DNA from: CAWAHD01 sp963781785
GTDB taxonomy: Bacteria; Planctomycetota; Planctomycetia; Isosphaerales; Isosphaeraceae
DNA length: 64,000 bases
Assembly: GCA_963781785.1 (NCBI GenBank)
Contig: CAWAHD010000002.1
Coordinates: forward strand, 992,001-1,056,000
Reading direction: 5' to 3'
Shown: in pieces, positions 1 through 11,299 of the stretch
How the letters are laid out: every line of letters begins with the position of its first letter
Position numbering within the stretch: the first letter of the stretch is position 1
Notes under the pieces: model-generated
Database searches by the model: none
Seen by the model: the letters and a program-made list of their open reading frames with translations, nothing else
Told to the model about the DNA's origin: nothing
Translations under genes and position numbers: made by a program

Positions 1-378
1 AGCCGAGAGCTGGAACAGGTAATCCGCCTATGCCGCATCTTGACCATGGCTGCCCCTGGGGTAAGCACCTAATGCAGTGACGGCGTGATGCGAGCATGGA
101 GGCGAAGTGCGCCCGTACGCGTTATGCGGATCGGATCAAGACACAAGAGGACAGAGCACGCTACCATCGGTGAGGCTCCAGGTGCGGTCGTCGGTTCGGT
201 GGCATCAGGGGGACCGGGGGCTCCTGGCGATCGATGTGCAGAACGAGTATCCTACGGGAGCGCTGAGGGTCACCGACCCGCCTGGGTGATTCGAGCAAAT
301 CCTCGAGGTGGTGAGCGCTGCCAACGGTCGAAGCGCCCCGGTCTTGATCCCGCACACCGCAGCCAGGAGCTTGGCCTC

Positions 379-756
379 ATGATTCCACACCAATTGCTTC
401 GCGACGAAGGCATCCTGATCATCTCGCCGAACTCGCCGCTCGTGGCGAGCGACTTCGAGGAACTTGCTCGCGAGGTTGACCCGTACATCGAACAGAATGG
501 CGTGCTCAAAGGCATCATGCTCGATGTCGAGTCGTTCCCGGGATGGCACGACATGGGTGCTCTCATTGCGCACCTGCGGTTCGTCAGGGATCATCATGCC
601 AAGATCAAGAAGATCGCCGCGGTCACTGACGGCAAGGTTCTCTCGATCGTTCCCCAGATCGTCGACCATTTCGTGAACGCCGAGGTCAAACATTTTCATC
701 GCGCGGACAAAGAGGCGGCGCTCGCCTGGCTCCGCGCGCCTGAGGCCGCGGAGTGA
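379..756 (+). CDS. SpoIIAA-like (STAS-fold) protein, 125 aa
   Basis: Small cytoplasmic protein resembling the SpoIIAA-like family (STAS/CRAL-TRIO-like fold); motifs such as GIMLDVESFPGWHD in the middle and a C-terminal HFHRADKEAALAWL are typical of that group. The frame is open from 85, but the upstream 98 codons look like random GC-rich translation. ATG 379 has an AGGAG Shine-Dalgarno at 365-369, so I chose it. It lies 10 nt before the mutase B12 subunit and is probably cotranscribed with it. The role in this operon is unknown; family members are often membrane- or stress-linked, but nothing here shows that. Confident of the gene, moderately confident of the family. Confidence 0.75.
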   Translation: MIPHQLLRDEGILIISPNSPLVASDFEELAREVDPYIEQNGVLKGIMLDVESFPGWHDMGALIAHLRFVRDHHAKIKKIAAVTDGKVLSIVPQIVDHFVNAEVKHFHRADKEAALAWLRAPEAAE

Positions 757-766
757 GGCCTGTATC

Positions 767-1228
767 ATGGGCAAAGGACGCATCCTGATCGGCAAACCCG
801 GCCTCGACGGGCATGATCGCGGTGCACGGTACATCGTCCGATTGTTGCGGGATGCCGGTTATGAAGTCGTCTACACAGGTATTCGGCGCAGCCCGGAGCA
901 GATCGTGGCAACTGCGATCCGGGAACACGTCGATGCCATCGGTCTCAGCTCGCTCAGCGGAGCTCACAAGGTCCTGTTCCAGCGAGTGATCGACTTGCTC
1001 AAAGCCAGTGGCGCCCCAGGCATCATCGTCTTCGGCGGCGGACTGATCCACCCGAGCGACGTCGAGTACCTGAAGCAGATTGGCGTCAAAGCCATCTTCA
1101 CACCCGGTGCTCGGGCGGAATCGATCCTTGAAGCGATCGACAAGCTGATGGCCAGCCGCGAGTGCGTCGCTGCTGGCGACGCCGCTGCGAAATGCGTTGA
1201 ACCTGCGCCGACTCACGCGACACGTTGA
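767..1228 (+). CDS. Cobalamin-binding (small) subunit of split acyl-CoA mutase
   Basis: B12-binding domain protein of 153 aa. The DxHxxG signature is at residues 14-19 (D14-G-H16-D-R-G19), with H16 the expected lower axial ligand of base-off adenosylcobalamin, followed by the SxL element (SSLSG, about residue 60) and the GG element (FGGG, about residue 90). This is the stand-alone equivalent of the C-terminal B12 domain of fused methylmalonyl-CoA mutases, as in archaeal MCM and in isobutyryl- or hydroxyisobutyryl-CoA mutases. The catalytic partner starts 66 nt downstream. The last 20 residues after the domain look non-conserved. Substrate specificity lies in the large subunit. Confidence 0.93.
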   Translation: MGKGRILIGKPGLDGHDRGARYIVRLLRDAGYEVVYTGIRRSPEQIVATAIREHVDAIGLSSLSGAHKVLFQRVIDLLKASGAPGIIVFGGGLIHPSDVEYLKQIGVKAIFTPGARAESILEAIDKLMASRECVAAGDAAAKCVEPAPTHATR

Positions 1229-1293
1229 GCTTTCGGTTTCCGGTTCAGGAGTGTGGACTTCGAGCTTCGGGTTCAGGTTTTCGAGCTTCACCG

Positions 1294-2964
1294 ATGATTC
1301 CAGAACGACTTGAGGAAGAGTCCGAGAGGTGGGCCAAAGGCCCGCTCGCGGAAGCCGTCGCCCATTTCCCGGAGCGCCGACGGAGCTTCGTCACCGCCTC
1401 GGGCCTTCCGGTCGACCGGCTCTACCTGCCGGATGAGGATATGCTCGCTCGATACCAGGAAAAGCTCGGCTTTCCCGGCAGTTTTCCCTTTACCCGCGGC
1501 GCGCATGCGACGATGTATCGCGGCCGGCTCTGGACCATGCGGGAATACGCCGGCTATTCCACCGCAACCGAGTCCAACAAGCGGTACCGGTTCCTGCTTG
1601 CGGAGGGCTCGACCGGGCTAAGCATCGCGTTTGACCTCCCCACCCAGATCGGCCTGGACTCCGACCATTCTCTCTGTGTGGGAGAGGTCGGCAAGGTGGG
1701 CGTGGCGATCAACACACTCGCAGACATCGAGACGCTCTTCGACGGGATTCCGCTCGACCAGGTCTCGACATCCATGACGATCAACGCGCCCGCGGCCATC
1801 CTCCTGGCGATGTACATCGCGCTCGCCGAGAAGCAAGGCATCCAACCGGCCGCCTTGCGGGGGACCATTCAGAACGACATCCTCAAGGAATACATTGCAC
1901 GGGGCACCTACATCTTTCCCCCCAAGCCCAGCCTGAGATTGATCGAAAACACGTTCGAGTACTGCAGCCGCCACGTGCCTCACTGGAACACGATCTCGAT
2001 CAGCGGGTATCACATCCGCGAAGCGGGGGCGACGGCCGTCCAGGAGGTTGCATTTACACTTGCCAATGCGATTTGCTACATCGAAGCTGCGCTCAGGGCC
2101 GGGCTGCACATCGATGATTTTGCCGCGCGGCTGGCCTTTTTCTTTGCCGCGCACACCGATTTCTTCGAGGAGATCGCCAAGTTCCGGGCTGCGCGGCGGC
2201 TCTACTCCCGGATCATGCAAGAGCGGTTCGGTGCCCGGAAGGACGAGAGCATGATGATGCGTTTTCACACCCAGACGAGCGGCGTGACCCTCACCGCGCA
2301 GCAGCCCGACAACAACGTGGTCCGGGTCGCGCTCGAGGCGCTTGCCGCCGTGCTCGGCGGCACGCAGAGCTTGCATACCAACAGCAAAGACGAAGCGCTC
2401 GCTCTGCCCAGCGAAGAGTCGGTCAGGCTGGCACTGCGCACGCAGCAGATCATCGCCCAGGAAAGCGGTGTCACGAACACCGTCGACCCGCTCGGGGGCA
2501 GCTTCTTCGTCGAACATCTCACCGACCTGATCGAGGCCGAGGCCGAGGCGCTCATCAACAAGATCGATGGGCTGGGCGGGATGGTGGCCGCGATCGAGAG
2601 CGGGTTTGCGCGGCAGCTCATCGACCAGGCAGGTTACGATTGGTGCACGCAGATTGAGCGAAACGAGCGGATCGTGGTGGGGGTCAACGACGACACCGAC
2701 GACGAGCCGCTTTCGATGCCGCTCATGGAGGTCGGCGAGGAGGTCCGCCAGCAGGAAATCGAGCGACTCAATGAGGTCAAGGCCCGCCGCGATCAGGCGG
2801 CCGTGAACGCCGCGCTTGCGGCGCTTTCCGAGGCGGCCCGTGACGAGACGCGAAACCTGATGCCGCCGATCCTCGACGCCGTCAGGGCCTACACATCGAT
2901 CGGCGAGATTTGCGGAGTTCTCCGGGCGGTGTTCGGCGAATTCGAGGAAAGCCACGAGACGTGA
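1294..2964 (+). CDS. Methylmalonyl-CoA mutase, catalytic (large) subunit
   Basis: TIM-barrel substrate-binding subunit of an adenosylcobalamin-dependent acyl-CoA mutase, 556 aa, the usual length for split enzymes. Visible motifs are YAGYSTATESN (85-95), FDLPTQIGLDSDH, GTIQNDILKEY (190-200), QTSGVTLTAQQ and QESGVTNTVDPLGGS. Tyr85 and Arg203 are spaced 118 residues apart, matching Tyr89 and Arg207 of Propionibacterium MCM. Isobutyryl-CoA mutase carries Phe and Gln at those sites, so methylmalonyl-/succinyl-CoA specificity is the better reading. ATG 1294 starts the recognisable N-terminus; an in-frame TTG at 1225 would add 23 unconserved residues. No MeaB/ArgK chaperone or epimerase gene is in the window. 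Confidence 0.93.
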   Translation: MIPERLEEESERWAKGPLAEAVAHFPERRRSFVTASGLPVDRLYLPDEDMLARYQEKLGFPGSFPFTRGAHATMYRGRLWTMREYAGYSTATESNKRYRFLLAEGSTGLSIAFDLPTQIGLDSDHSLCVGEVGKVGVAINTLADIETLFDGIPLDQVSTSMTINAPAAILLAMYIALAEKQGIQPAALRGTIQNDILKEYIARGTYIFPPKPSLRLIENTFEYCSRHVPHWNTISISGYHIREAGATAVQEVAFTLANAICYIEAALRAGLHIDDFAARLAFFFAAHTDFFEEIAKFRAARRLYSRIMQERFGARKDESMMMRFHTQTSGVTLTAQQPDNNVVRVALEALAAVLGGTQSLHTNSKDEALALPSEESVRLALRTQQIIAQESGVTNTVDPLGGSFFVEHLTDLIEAEAEALINKIDGLGGMVAAIESGFARQLIDQAGYDWCTQIERNERIVVGVNDDTDDEPLSMPLMEVGEEVRQQEIERLNEVKARRDQAAVNAALAALSEAARDETRNLMPPILDAVRAYTSIGEICGVLRAVFGEFEESHET

Positions 2965-3024
2965 GCCCCTCGCTCATGGAGACCACGGCGGCGCTCAGGG
3001 CGCCAATCCGACAGAGAGGTCCTC

Positions 3025-3804
3025 ATGCCACTTGTCCTCAGTCAGGTTGAAAACGGCGCTGGCTTGATCACGCTCAACCACCAAGCCAAGCGAAACGCCC
3101 TCAGCCGGGCACTGCTCGATGAGCTGATCGCCGCGCTCGACGAGCTGAGCGCCTCGGGCGCCCGCTCGATCATCCTGCGGGCCCAGCCCGGCGCGGCAGT
3201 CTGGTCAGCCGGCCATGACGTGGCCGAGCTGCCCGCTCCCGGCCGCGACCCCTTGGCTTACGACGACCCGCTCCGCCGCGCCGTGCGGGCCATCGAGTCA
3301 ATACCCGTGCCAGTTATCGCCATGATCGAAGGGACCGTCTGGGGCGGAGCCTGTGAGGTTGTCATCACGTGCGACCTCACGATCGCCTCGCCGGACGCAA
3401 CCTTCGCGATCACGCCGGCCAAGCTCGGTGTCCCGTACAACACCGCGGGCATCCTCAACTTCATGAAATCGATCGGCATGCCGCTCCTCAAGGAAATGCT
3501 GTTCACGGCCCGCCCGATCAGGGCGGACCGAGCGCTCGAATCCGGGATGATCAATGCTGTGGTGCCCGGGGCTGACATCGAACGGTACACGTTTCAGATC
3601 GCGGCTCAGATCGCCGAGATGTCGCCCATGTGCGTTGCACTCATCAAAGAGGAACTGCGCATTCTGTCCAAGTCGCGACCGCTCAGCCCAGAGACCTTCG
3701 AGCGGCTTCAAAGTCTGCGCCGGCACGTCTACGACAGCCACGACTACCAGGAAGGGATTCGCTCGTTTCTCGACAAGCGCAAACCTGTCTTCACCGGCGA
3801 GTAA
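3025..3804 (+). CDS. scpB: Methylmalonyl-CoA decarboxylase (YgfG/ScpB-like)
   Basis: Crotonase-fold enzyme of 259 aa, close to E. coli ScpB (YgfG) along its whole length. Shared blocks include SAGHDVAELP (His64, corresponding to His66 of YgfG), GRDPLAYDDPLR, EGTVWGGACE (oxyanion region), KLGVPYN (Tyr138, corresponding to Tyr140) and the C-terminal YDSHDYQEGIRSFLDKRKP. It would decarboxylate (R)-methylmalonyl-CoA to propionyl-CoA. It is 60 nt behind the mutase, giving the same mutase-decarboxylase pairing as the E. coli sbm operon. AGAGAGG lies just upstream of ATG 3025. A general enoyl-CoA hydratase is possible but much less likely. Confidence 0.9.
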   Translation: MPLVLSQVENGAGLITLNHQAKRNALSRALLDELIAALDELSASGARSIILRAQPGAAVWSAGHDVAELPAPGRDPLAYDDPLRRAVRAIESIPVPVIAMIEGTVWGGACEVVITCDLTIASPDATFAITPAKLGVPYNTAGILNFMKSIGMPLLKEMLFTARPIRADRALESGMINAVVPGADIERYTFQIAAQIAEMSPMCVALIKEELRILSKSRPLSPETFERLQSLRRHVYDSHDYQEGIRSFLDKRKPVFTGE

Positions 3805-3877
3805 AGAGGGGCGCAAGCAGTGGCCAGGTGGTCGTCGTCGCGATCTTATGCGGCAAGACCCGGATATCTTGACCGTG

Positions 3878-3980
3878 CTCCCAGTGGGGAGAGGTCGGGT
3901 GAAGGCCGGGTGAGGGGGCGCCTCCGATCGCGCATGAGCATCCCCTCACACCAGCCCTCGCCCCGTCGGGGGCGAGGGCA
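3878..3980. repeat. GGGAGAGGT/GGGTGAGGGG repeat with 11-bp hairpin
   Basis: Intergenic copy of the dispersed GGGAGAGG...GGGTGAGGGG repeat, also seen near 44055-44140. Its right half forms a perfect 11-bp stem (GCCCTCGCCCC at 3954-3964 with its complement at 3969-3979, loop of 4). It lies between convergent genes and may act as a bidirectional terminator, although no T-tract follows. Confidence 0.6.
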
Positions 3981-4003
3981 ATTGAGTGGTGCAGGTCACC
4001 CTG

Positions 4004-4823
4004 TTATTCGGGAAGGCGCGGATCGGTTTCCGGCTTGGCGGGGAGGCGCATCCGCCGCCGGTACCTGAACCCCAGCAGAGCGACCACGGCAATGCCGGCG
4101 AGCACCAGGGACGACGGCTCGGGAACCGACGAGACCCTCACCAGTTCGTTCATCGCGCCGTTGAAGTTGGCACCCATCCTCATGTCACTAAAGCTTCCCG
4201 AGTCAGTGAAGACCAATTTACCGCGCATCGGGCCCTCCGTTTGCCTGAATGACGATGTGTAAGTATCCTTTTTCGTGTTGATCTTGATCACGGCCTTGTA
4301 CCGGACCGGTAAACCCATATACATCGTCTTCACGGTTCCTCTCAGGTAGAGGCGGTTGCCTTTTGTCGTCGCGGTGAACGGTTTCGGGCTGGTGTACGTA
4401 AACTTGCCGATCGAGGCACCTTTTTGCAGCGTGAACTGCGGTGGCTTCGTACTGGTCTGCGTCCAGGTCATGTTGATCGAGGAAACTTTGCTCTTTGCCG
4501 TTCTTGCCATAATACTCGGTGTCGCCGCTGATCGTGTATGGGTCCCCGGTGATCGACCCGGCCGTGGTTCCGCTCACGGGCAGGCCCTCGTACGTTCCCC
4601 CGAAGGTCCCACTCCACCCGGTCTGGTCGAACGTCCCGCCGTAGGTGAAGACCGCTGAAGCGTCGAGCCCGCTGCTGAGCTCGACGGTGGCTGCGAACAT
4701 GTCCGTGGTGAGGGCCTCTAGCGCAACGACGGTGTCCAGCGACACACTCCCGGCCGACAGGGGCCGCGGCACGGCAACCGCCACGATGACAACCAAGGCT
4801 GCGAGTAACATTTGCTTTCTCAT
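4004..4823 (-). CDS. PEP-CTERM sorting-domain protein (frame break)
   Basis: Exported protein with an N-terminal signal peptide (MRKQMLLAALVVIVAVAVP, from ATG 4823) and a C-terminal PEP-CTERM tripartite tail (VPEPSS, hydrophobic helix, RYRRR). Such proteins are handled by exosortase and end up at the cell surface or in the matrix. The two halves are in different frames: the 5' part is open to about 4495 and the 3' part from about 4510 to the TAA at 4006-4004. The break falls near the sequence read as YYGKNGK, and the net length is off by one or minus two bases. A ribosome site (GAAAGGA) precedes 4823. The body is Thr/Gly-rich and gives no enzymatic clue. Confidence 0.7.
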
Positions 4824-4933
4824 GATTGATCCTTTCGCCAATATCGGGTGATCGAACGGCACGTCGAAAGAAGTGCCGGCCGGCATTGTCAGGACGATCC
4901 CGCGCGGTCGTCAATAATGACGACGTCCGGCTT

Positions 4934-5989
4934 CTATGCCGGAATCAGGTTCCGTTTCGGGCTGTCCTTCAAAAGCCCGAGCCGCACCATGCTTTCGGCG
5001 GTGGCAACGATGGCCTCCTCGTTCGAACGCGGTGCCCAGCCCAGTAGACGCCTGGCCTTTTCGCCCGTGGCGTTCTTGATCTTGCCAAGCTCGGGCAGGA
5101 CCTGCTTCACCGCGGGATCACGCATCGCGGCGATGCGCACCAGCCAGTTCGGCAGTTGCCGCGTCGGCACCCTTTTGGCCCACGCGCCCATGCGGCTCTT
5201 GAGCACCTTGGCGATGTCGCGTATCGACATGAAATCGCCGGCAACAGCGAGGAAGCGTTCGCCCCTGGCGGCGGGATGGGTCATGGCGCGGATGTGCAAG
5301 TCGGCGACGTCACGCACATCGACAATGCCGAAATAGAGCCGCGGGCAGCCGGGCATCGCGCCGTCCATGAGTCGCTGCACCACGAGGATCGAGGGCGAGT
5401 AATCAGGCCCCAGGACCGGGCCGAACACGCCCACCGGATTGACAACGGAAAGCTCGAGGCCGCCGCCTTCGCGGGCGATGAAATCCCAGGCCGCGCGTTC
5501 GGCCAAAGTCTTCGATTTCACATAGGGGCGCACGTCGTCGCCGTCGGGGTTCGTCCAGCTCGTCTCGTCGAACGGCGTCCCCTGCGGCTTATGGCCATAG
5601 CCGATCGCCGCGAACGAGGAGGTCAGGACCACGCGCTTGACGCGGGCATCGCGCACGGCGCGAAGCACGCGGAGCGTGCCTTCCCGCGCAGGCACGATCA
5701 GCTCGTCCTCGTGCTTGGGGATGGCCGGCGGAAATGGTGATGCCACGTGCAGCACGTAATCGCAGCCGGCGACGGCTTGCGACCAGCCCGCGTCGCTCTC
5801 GAGATCAGCGGCAATGAACGACAGGCGATCGCCCGGCTCGGCGCCGCCCTCCTTGAGCATGGCGCGTACGTCGCCCTCGCGATTCAGGCTTCGCACCGTC
5901 GTGCGCACCTGGTGGCCCGCCGCCAGGAGTTGCAGGATCGAATGGCTGCCGACGAAGCCCGACCCGCCGGTCACCAGAACTGTGCTCAT
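4934..5989 (-). CDS. NAD(P)-dependent extended SDR (dihydroflavonol-4-reductase-like)
   Basis: Extended short-chain dehydrogenase/reductase of 351 aa. It shows the Rossmann motif TGGSGFVGS (residues 7-15), the NADP-site Arg-rich stretch TTVRSLNR, and the catalytic YVKSK (Tyr156/Lys160). The region after Tyr (NPVGVFGPVLGPDYSPS) resembles anthocyanidin/dihydroflavonol reductase-like and aldehyde reductase families. It probably reduces a carbonyl group on a small molecule; the substrate is not deducible. Monocistronic, minus strand, with its start facing the DUF1549 gene. Confidence 0.85.
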   Translation of the reverse strand: MSTVLVTGGSGFVGSHSILQLLAAGHQVRTTVRSLNREGDVRAMLKEGGAEPGDRLSFIAADLESDAGWSQAVAGCDYVLHVASPFPPAIPKHEDELIVPAREGTLRVLRAVRDARVKRVVLTSSFAAIGYGHKPQGTPFDETSWTNPDGDDVRPYVKSKTLAERAAWDFIAREGGGLELSVVNPVGVFGPVLGPDYSPSILVVQRLMDGAMPGCPRLYFGIVDVRDVADLHIRAMTHPAARGERFLAVAGDFMSIRDIAKVLKSRMGAWAKRVPTRQLPNWLVRIAAMRDPAVKQVLPELGKIKNATGEKARRLLGWAPRSNEEAIVATAESMVRLGLLKDSPKRNLIPA

Positions 5990-6077
5990 CGCCGCCTCCT
6001 CAAGTGTTCAGTGCCATGTTGGGGTGATCCGATTTCGCGGACAGTCAGCCTGTATAGTCGACCGGGGTCGTAAATGC

Positions 6078-6110
6078 TTGACAATCCCCATCCAATGGCC
6101 GATGTTAAAT
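6078..6110 (+). promoter_or_regulatory. Possible promoter for the DUF1549/DUF1501 operon
   Basis: A perfect TTGACA occurs at 6078-6083 and a TTAAAT at 6105-6110, in a locally AT-rich stretch before the gene at 6147. The 21-bp spacing is longer than the sigma-70 optimum, so this is only suggestive. Confidence 0.25.
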
Positions 6111-6146
6111 ATTGGTCAAACCTTCGGTGACGCAGAGACGGATGCC

Positions 6147-8596
6147 ATGGGCCTACCCTTGCGCTCGGTATTCCTCGACAGGTTGACACCGGCGCTTTTG
6201 CTGACGGCGATGATCGCGGTGACTTCTCCCCCAGCCGAGGCGGGCGACTCGGCTCCCAATGCGGGCAAGCTCGACCCCGCGGTGGAGGAGTTTTTCGAGG
6301 CGAAAGTTCGCCCGCTCTTGGTGGCCCGTTGCTTCGAATGCCACGGCACGGAGAAGCCCAAGGGAGGCCTGCGGCTCAATGCGCGGGATTCGATGCTCAA
6401 GGGGGGTGAAGGCGGACCGGTCGTCGTGCCGGGCAAGCCCGAGGAGAGCCCCTTGATCGAAGCAATCCGCTACGAGGGCGACGTGCAGATGCCCCCCAAG
6501 GGGAAGCTCAAGGCGGAGGAGATCGCCGTTTTGACCGACTGGGTCAAGCGGGGAGCACCCTGGCCGTCGCCGCGCCGGGATCTCGGTCCCAAGGTCACGG
6601 CTGCCGCCGTGCCCCCGGCACCCACTCCCGAGCCGCCGACCGCGGCCGTCGTGACCGAAAAAGCCCGGTCGTTCTGGTCGCTCCGGCCGATCGGCGACCC
6701 CACGCCGCCGCCCGTGCGAGACCAGGCCTGGACGCGCTCACCGATCGATCGGTTCCTCCTGGCCCAGCTCGAGGCCAACGGACTGGCGCCCTCGCCGCCG
6801 GCCGACAAGGCCGCCTTGATCCGCCGCGCCACTTTCGACCTGATCGGCCTGCCGCCTGATCCCCAGGAGATCGCGTCGTTTGTGCGGGATGAGTCCCCCG
6901 GCGCGTTCGAGCGGGTCGTCGACCGGCTGCTGGCTTCGCCTCACTACGGCGAGCGCTGGGGCCGCTACTGGCTCGACGTGGCCCGCTACGGCGAGGACCA
7001 GGCGCACTCGTTCCAGCCAAGGTTGTATCCGTATGGGTTTAAATATCGTGACTGGCTGATCGGCGCCTTCAACGGCGACCTTCCCTACGACCGGTTCGTC
7101 GTCGACCAGATCGCCGGCGACCTGTCCGTCGCTCCCGAGCCCGAGCGCCAGGACCGGCTGGCGGCCCTCGGCTTCTTCGCCTGCGGGCCGGTCTATTATG
7201 GAGACGGGAAAAAGCTCGACCAGTACGCCGACCGCGTCGACACGTTGACCCGCGGCTTCCTGGGCCTGACCGTCGCCTGCGCCCGCTGCCACGACCACAA
7301 GTATGACCCCATACCCACGACCGACTTCTATGCGCTGGAGGGCGTGTTCGCCAGCACCGACTACATCGAGGTGCCCGCCGCACCCAAGGAACAGATCGAC
7401 GACTACAACAGGGCCCAGGCCGCGATTGCCGCCAAGCAGAAGGAGATCACCGACTTCATCAAATCCGAAGCAAAGCGGCTCAAGAAGAAGGTACAGAATA
7501 ACGATCTCAAGATGTTCCAGCGCACGCTGCCGGGCGAGTCCCTTGCGAAAATCAGCGTGCTGAACGAAGCGGCGGCTCGCTTGATCAAGAAGGCCCCGGC
7601 CAAGTACGCCGTGATCCACAGCCTGGCAGACGCCGCCAAGCCTAACGACATGCCGGTCCTGATCCGCGGCAACGAGAAGACGCCGGGGCCCAAGGTGCCG
7701 CGGCGGTTTTTGACGGTTTTGGGTGGCGAAAAGTCAAACTTTCGCAGTGGCAGCGGCCGGCTCGAGCTGGCGCGCCTGATCGCCAGCCCCGACAACCCGC
7801 TGACGGCGCGGGTCATGGTCAACCGGATCTGGCAGCACCATTTCGGCCGCGGCCTGGTCGGCACCGCCAGCAATTTCGGCGTGCTGGGCGAACGGCCCAG
7901 CCACCCCCAGCTCCTGGACTGGCTGGCCCGCCGGTTCATCGCCTCTGGCTGGTCGATCAAGGCAATCCACCGTGAAATCATGCTTTCGGCAGCCTATCAG
8001 CAGAGTAGCCGGTTCGAATCCCGGGGCGTCGCCAAGGACCCGGGCAACGTCCTGCTCTGGCGGATGAACCGCCGCCGGCTCGATGTCGAGGCCTGGCGCG
8101 ACGCCATGCTGGCCGTCGCCGGCCGGCTTGATACGGCAATCGGCGGGCCGTCGGTCAGCCTGGAGTCAGCAGGCAATCGCCGCCGCACCGCCTACGCCGC
8201 GATCAGCCGGCACGACCTCGCGTGGATGCTTCGCCTGTTCGACTTCCCGGATCCGAATATCACGAGCGACCAGCGCACCCAGACGACGGTCCCGCTCCAG
8301 CAACTCTTCGTCCTCAACAGCGAGTTCATGGTCTCGACGGCCCGGGCCGTCGCCGCGCGGCTGCTGGCAGCCTCCGCAACCCCTCGCGACGACGAAGCAC
8401 GCATTCGACGGGCCTACCTTCTGATTTACGGCCGCGAGGCGACGGCACGCGAAATCGAGCTGGCGCTGGCCTATCTCCGGGCACCCGAACCCGGGGCGGC
8501 GGATTCCCGCGCTCGCCAGCCACGATCGATATGAGCCGCTGGGAACGCTACACCCAGGCACTTCTGGCGGCCAATGAATTCCTATTCGTGGATTGA
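6147..8596 (+). CDS. PSCyt1/DUF1549/DUF1553 planctomycete protein (frame break near 3' end)
   Basis: Large exported protein of the planctomycete cytochrome family. In order it has a signal peptide (from ATG 6147), a PSCyt1 domain with a c-type heme motif CFECH, a Pro-rich linker, DUF1549 with a second CxxCH (CARCH), and DUF1553 (VMVNRIWQHHFGRGLVGT). Such proteins are probably periplasmic and are normally encoded beside DUF1501 proteins, as here; some are implicated in polysaccharide degradation or desulfation. The continuous frame ends at 8534, but the family's conserved tail (RYTQALLAANEFLFVD) is encoded in another frame up to TGA 8596. Adding one base between about 8485 and 8530 would give an intact 816-residue protein. 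Confidence 0.88.
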
Positions 8597-8650
8597 TCTG
8601 TCTTCTGTTTGCCACGGACTTACTGAACAAGTACCCGGAGATCACTGGCC

Positions 8651-10159
<1,509 letters not shown>

Positions 10160-10226
10160 TTGACGTAAAGTGCGTCGGATTGTCGGGTTGGTCGATCAGC
10201 GAGTCCCAGGGAAGGGACGGGTTTCC

Positions 10227-11168
10227 ATGCGGCGGCGAGCCGTTATCGCCCGCTGGGGGGTTGTGTTCGTACTGCTTTCGGCACAAGCCGGGTGCGGGTG
10301 GAGTGCGCTGCGCCGCCACGTTGGGCATGAGATCCAGACTCCCGAGCAGGCTGCGCGGACTCAGCAGGCCGTCGAGCACGCGCAGGAAGCCATCGAGCGC
10401 GGCGCCTACGAAGACGCCCGGCAGGAGCTGGTGCAGTTGGTTGCCCAGGCCCCGCAGTCAGCGGAGGCCCGGCAACGGCTAGGAACAGTCTTTCAACTCG
10501 AGGGAAGGCTGCCCGAGGCCGCGACGTGCTTCCGGGCCGCTCTCCAGCAGGATCCCGATTATGTTGATGCCTTGATCGGTCTCGGGCAAGTTGAGGCGCA
10601 GCAAGGTGATGTCGCGTGTGCACTCAAGCGGTTGGAGACGGCAATCGAGATCGAGCCGCATCGCTCGAAGGCTCACTATTCCCTGGGCAGCGTGTTCGAA
10701 TCGATGGGTCGGGTTGACGATGCGCTGGCGGAATACTTTCGAGCCATCGAAACCGAGCCGAATGCCGTTGATTCCAACCTGCGGATTGCCGCCATCGAGC
10801 TCGCACGCAACCAGCCGGATCAGGCGCTGTCGCGGCTCGACCAGGTCCTGGAACTGGCCGCAGAGAACGGCGAGGCCCACGACCTTCGGGGACGAGCTCA
10901 CCTGAAACTGGGGCAGCTCACCCAGGCGATTGAAGACTTGCGCGCCGCCGCCGTATGTCTGCCCCAGCGGCCCGAGATTCCCTACCATCTCGCGCTGGCC
11001 CTGGAGGCGGACCATCAACCGGCGGATGCTCTCCACGCCGCCGAGCAGGCGCTCCACATTGCGCCGACGTTCGCAGACGCCAAGGTACTCTCGCAGCGAT
11101 TGGCCATGGCGGTGGGACGCGCGGGAAAGTCGAAGAGCTCGCCAGGAGGCCAGCAGGGGCGCAAGTAG
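10227..11168 (+). CDS. TPR-repeat lipoprotein
   Basis: Lipoprotein of 313 aa. ATG 10227 (GGGAAGGGACGG upstream) gives a signal peptide with lipobox LSAQAGC, preferred over the upstream in-frame start at 10170. The rest is tandem tetratricopeptide repeats of about 34 residues (e.g. ARQRLGTVFQLEGRLPEAATC, AHYSLGSVFESMGRVDDALAEY), a protein-interaction scaffold on the periplasmic side. It follows the DUF1501 gene by 67 nt on the same strand and may be cotranscribed. The specific partner is unknown. Confidence 0.85.
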   Translation: MRRRAVIARWGVVFVLLSAQAGCGWSALRRHVGHEIQTPEQAARTQQAVEHAQEAIERGAYEDARQELVQLVAQAPQSAEARQRLGTVFQLEGRLPEAATCFRAALQQDPDYVDALIGLGQVEAQQGDVACALKRLETAIEIEPHRSKAHYSLGSVFESMGRVDDALAEYFRAIETEPNAVDSNLRIAAIELARNQPDQALSRLDQVLELAAENGEAHDLRGRAHLKLGQLTQAIEDLRAAAVCLPQRPEIPYHLALALEADHQPADALHAAEQALHIAPTFADAKVLSQRLAMAVGRAGKSKSSPGGQQGRK

Positions 11169-11234
11169 TCCGGGAGCCGCTGGCGGAGCCGGCGAGGTGA
11201 GTCGTTCGCGGGTTGGAAAAGACGGAGATCAAGC

Positions 11235-11299
11235 CTAAGACTAAGACTAAGACTAAGACTAGGATTAAGATTAAGATTAAGATTAAGATTAGGACTTAA
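11235..11299. repeat. Hexamer array, GACTAA/GATTAA type (left flank)
   Basis: About eleven degenerate tandem hexamers, first GACTAA then GATTAA type, running directly into the TAA stop of the four-helix-bundle gene (11298-11296). The array on the other side of that gene is its inverse complement. Confidence 0.85.

Noticed and set aside
1..378. N-terminal extension of the first gene from 85
   Set aside because: The translated stretch has no family similarity and no ribosome site at 85, whereas ATG 379 has AGGAG at proper spacing. I see no other gene in these bases.
1618..2955. 445-codon minus-strand frame
   Set aside because: Antisense shadow of the mutase large subunit, caused by high GC at third positions.
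8003..8022. tRNA T-loop-like string GGTTCGAATCCCGGG
   Set aside because: It lies inside the DUF1553 coding sequence (SSRFESRGVAKD) and no acceptor or anticodon stems can be formed around it.
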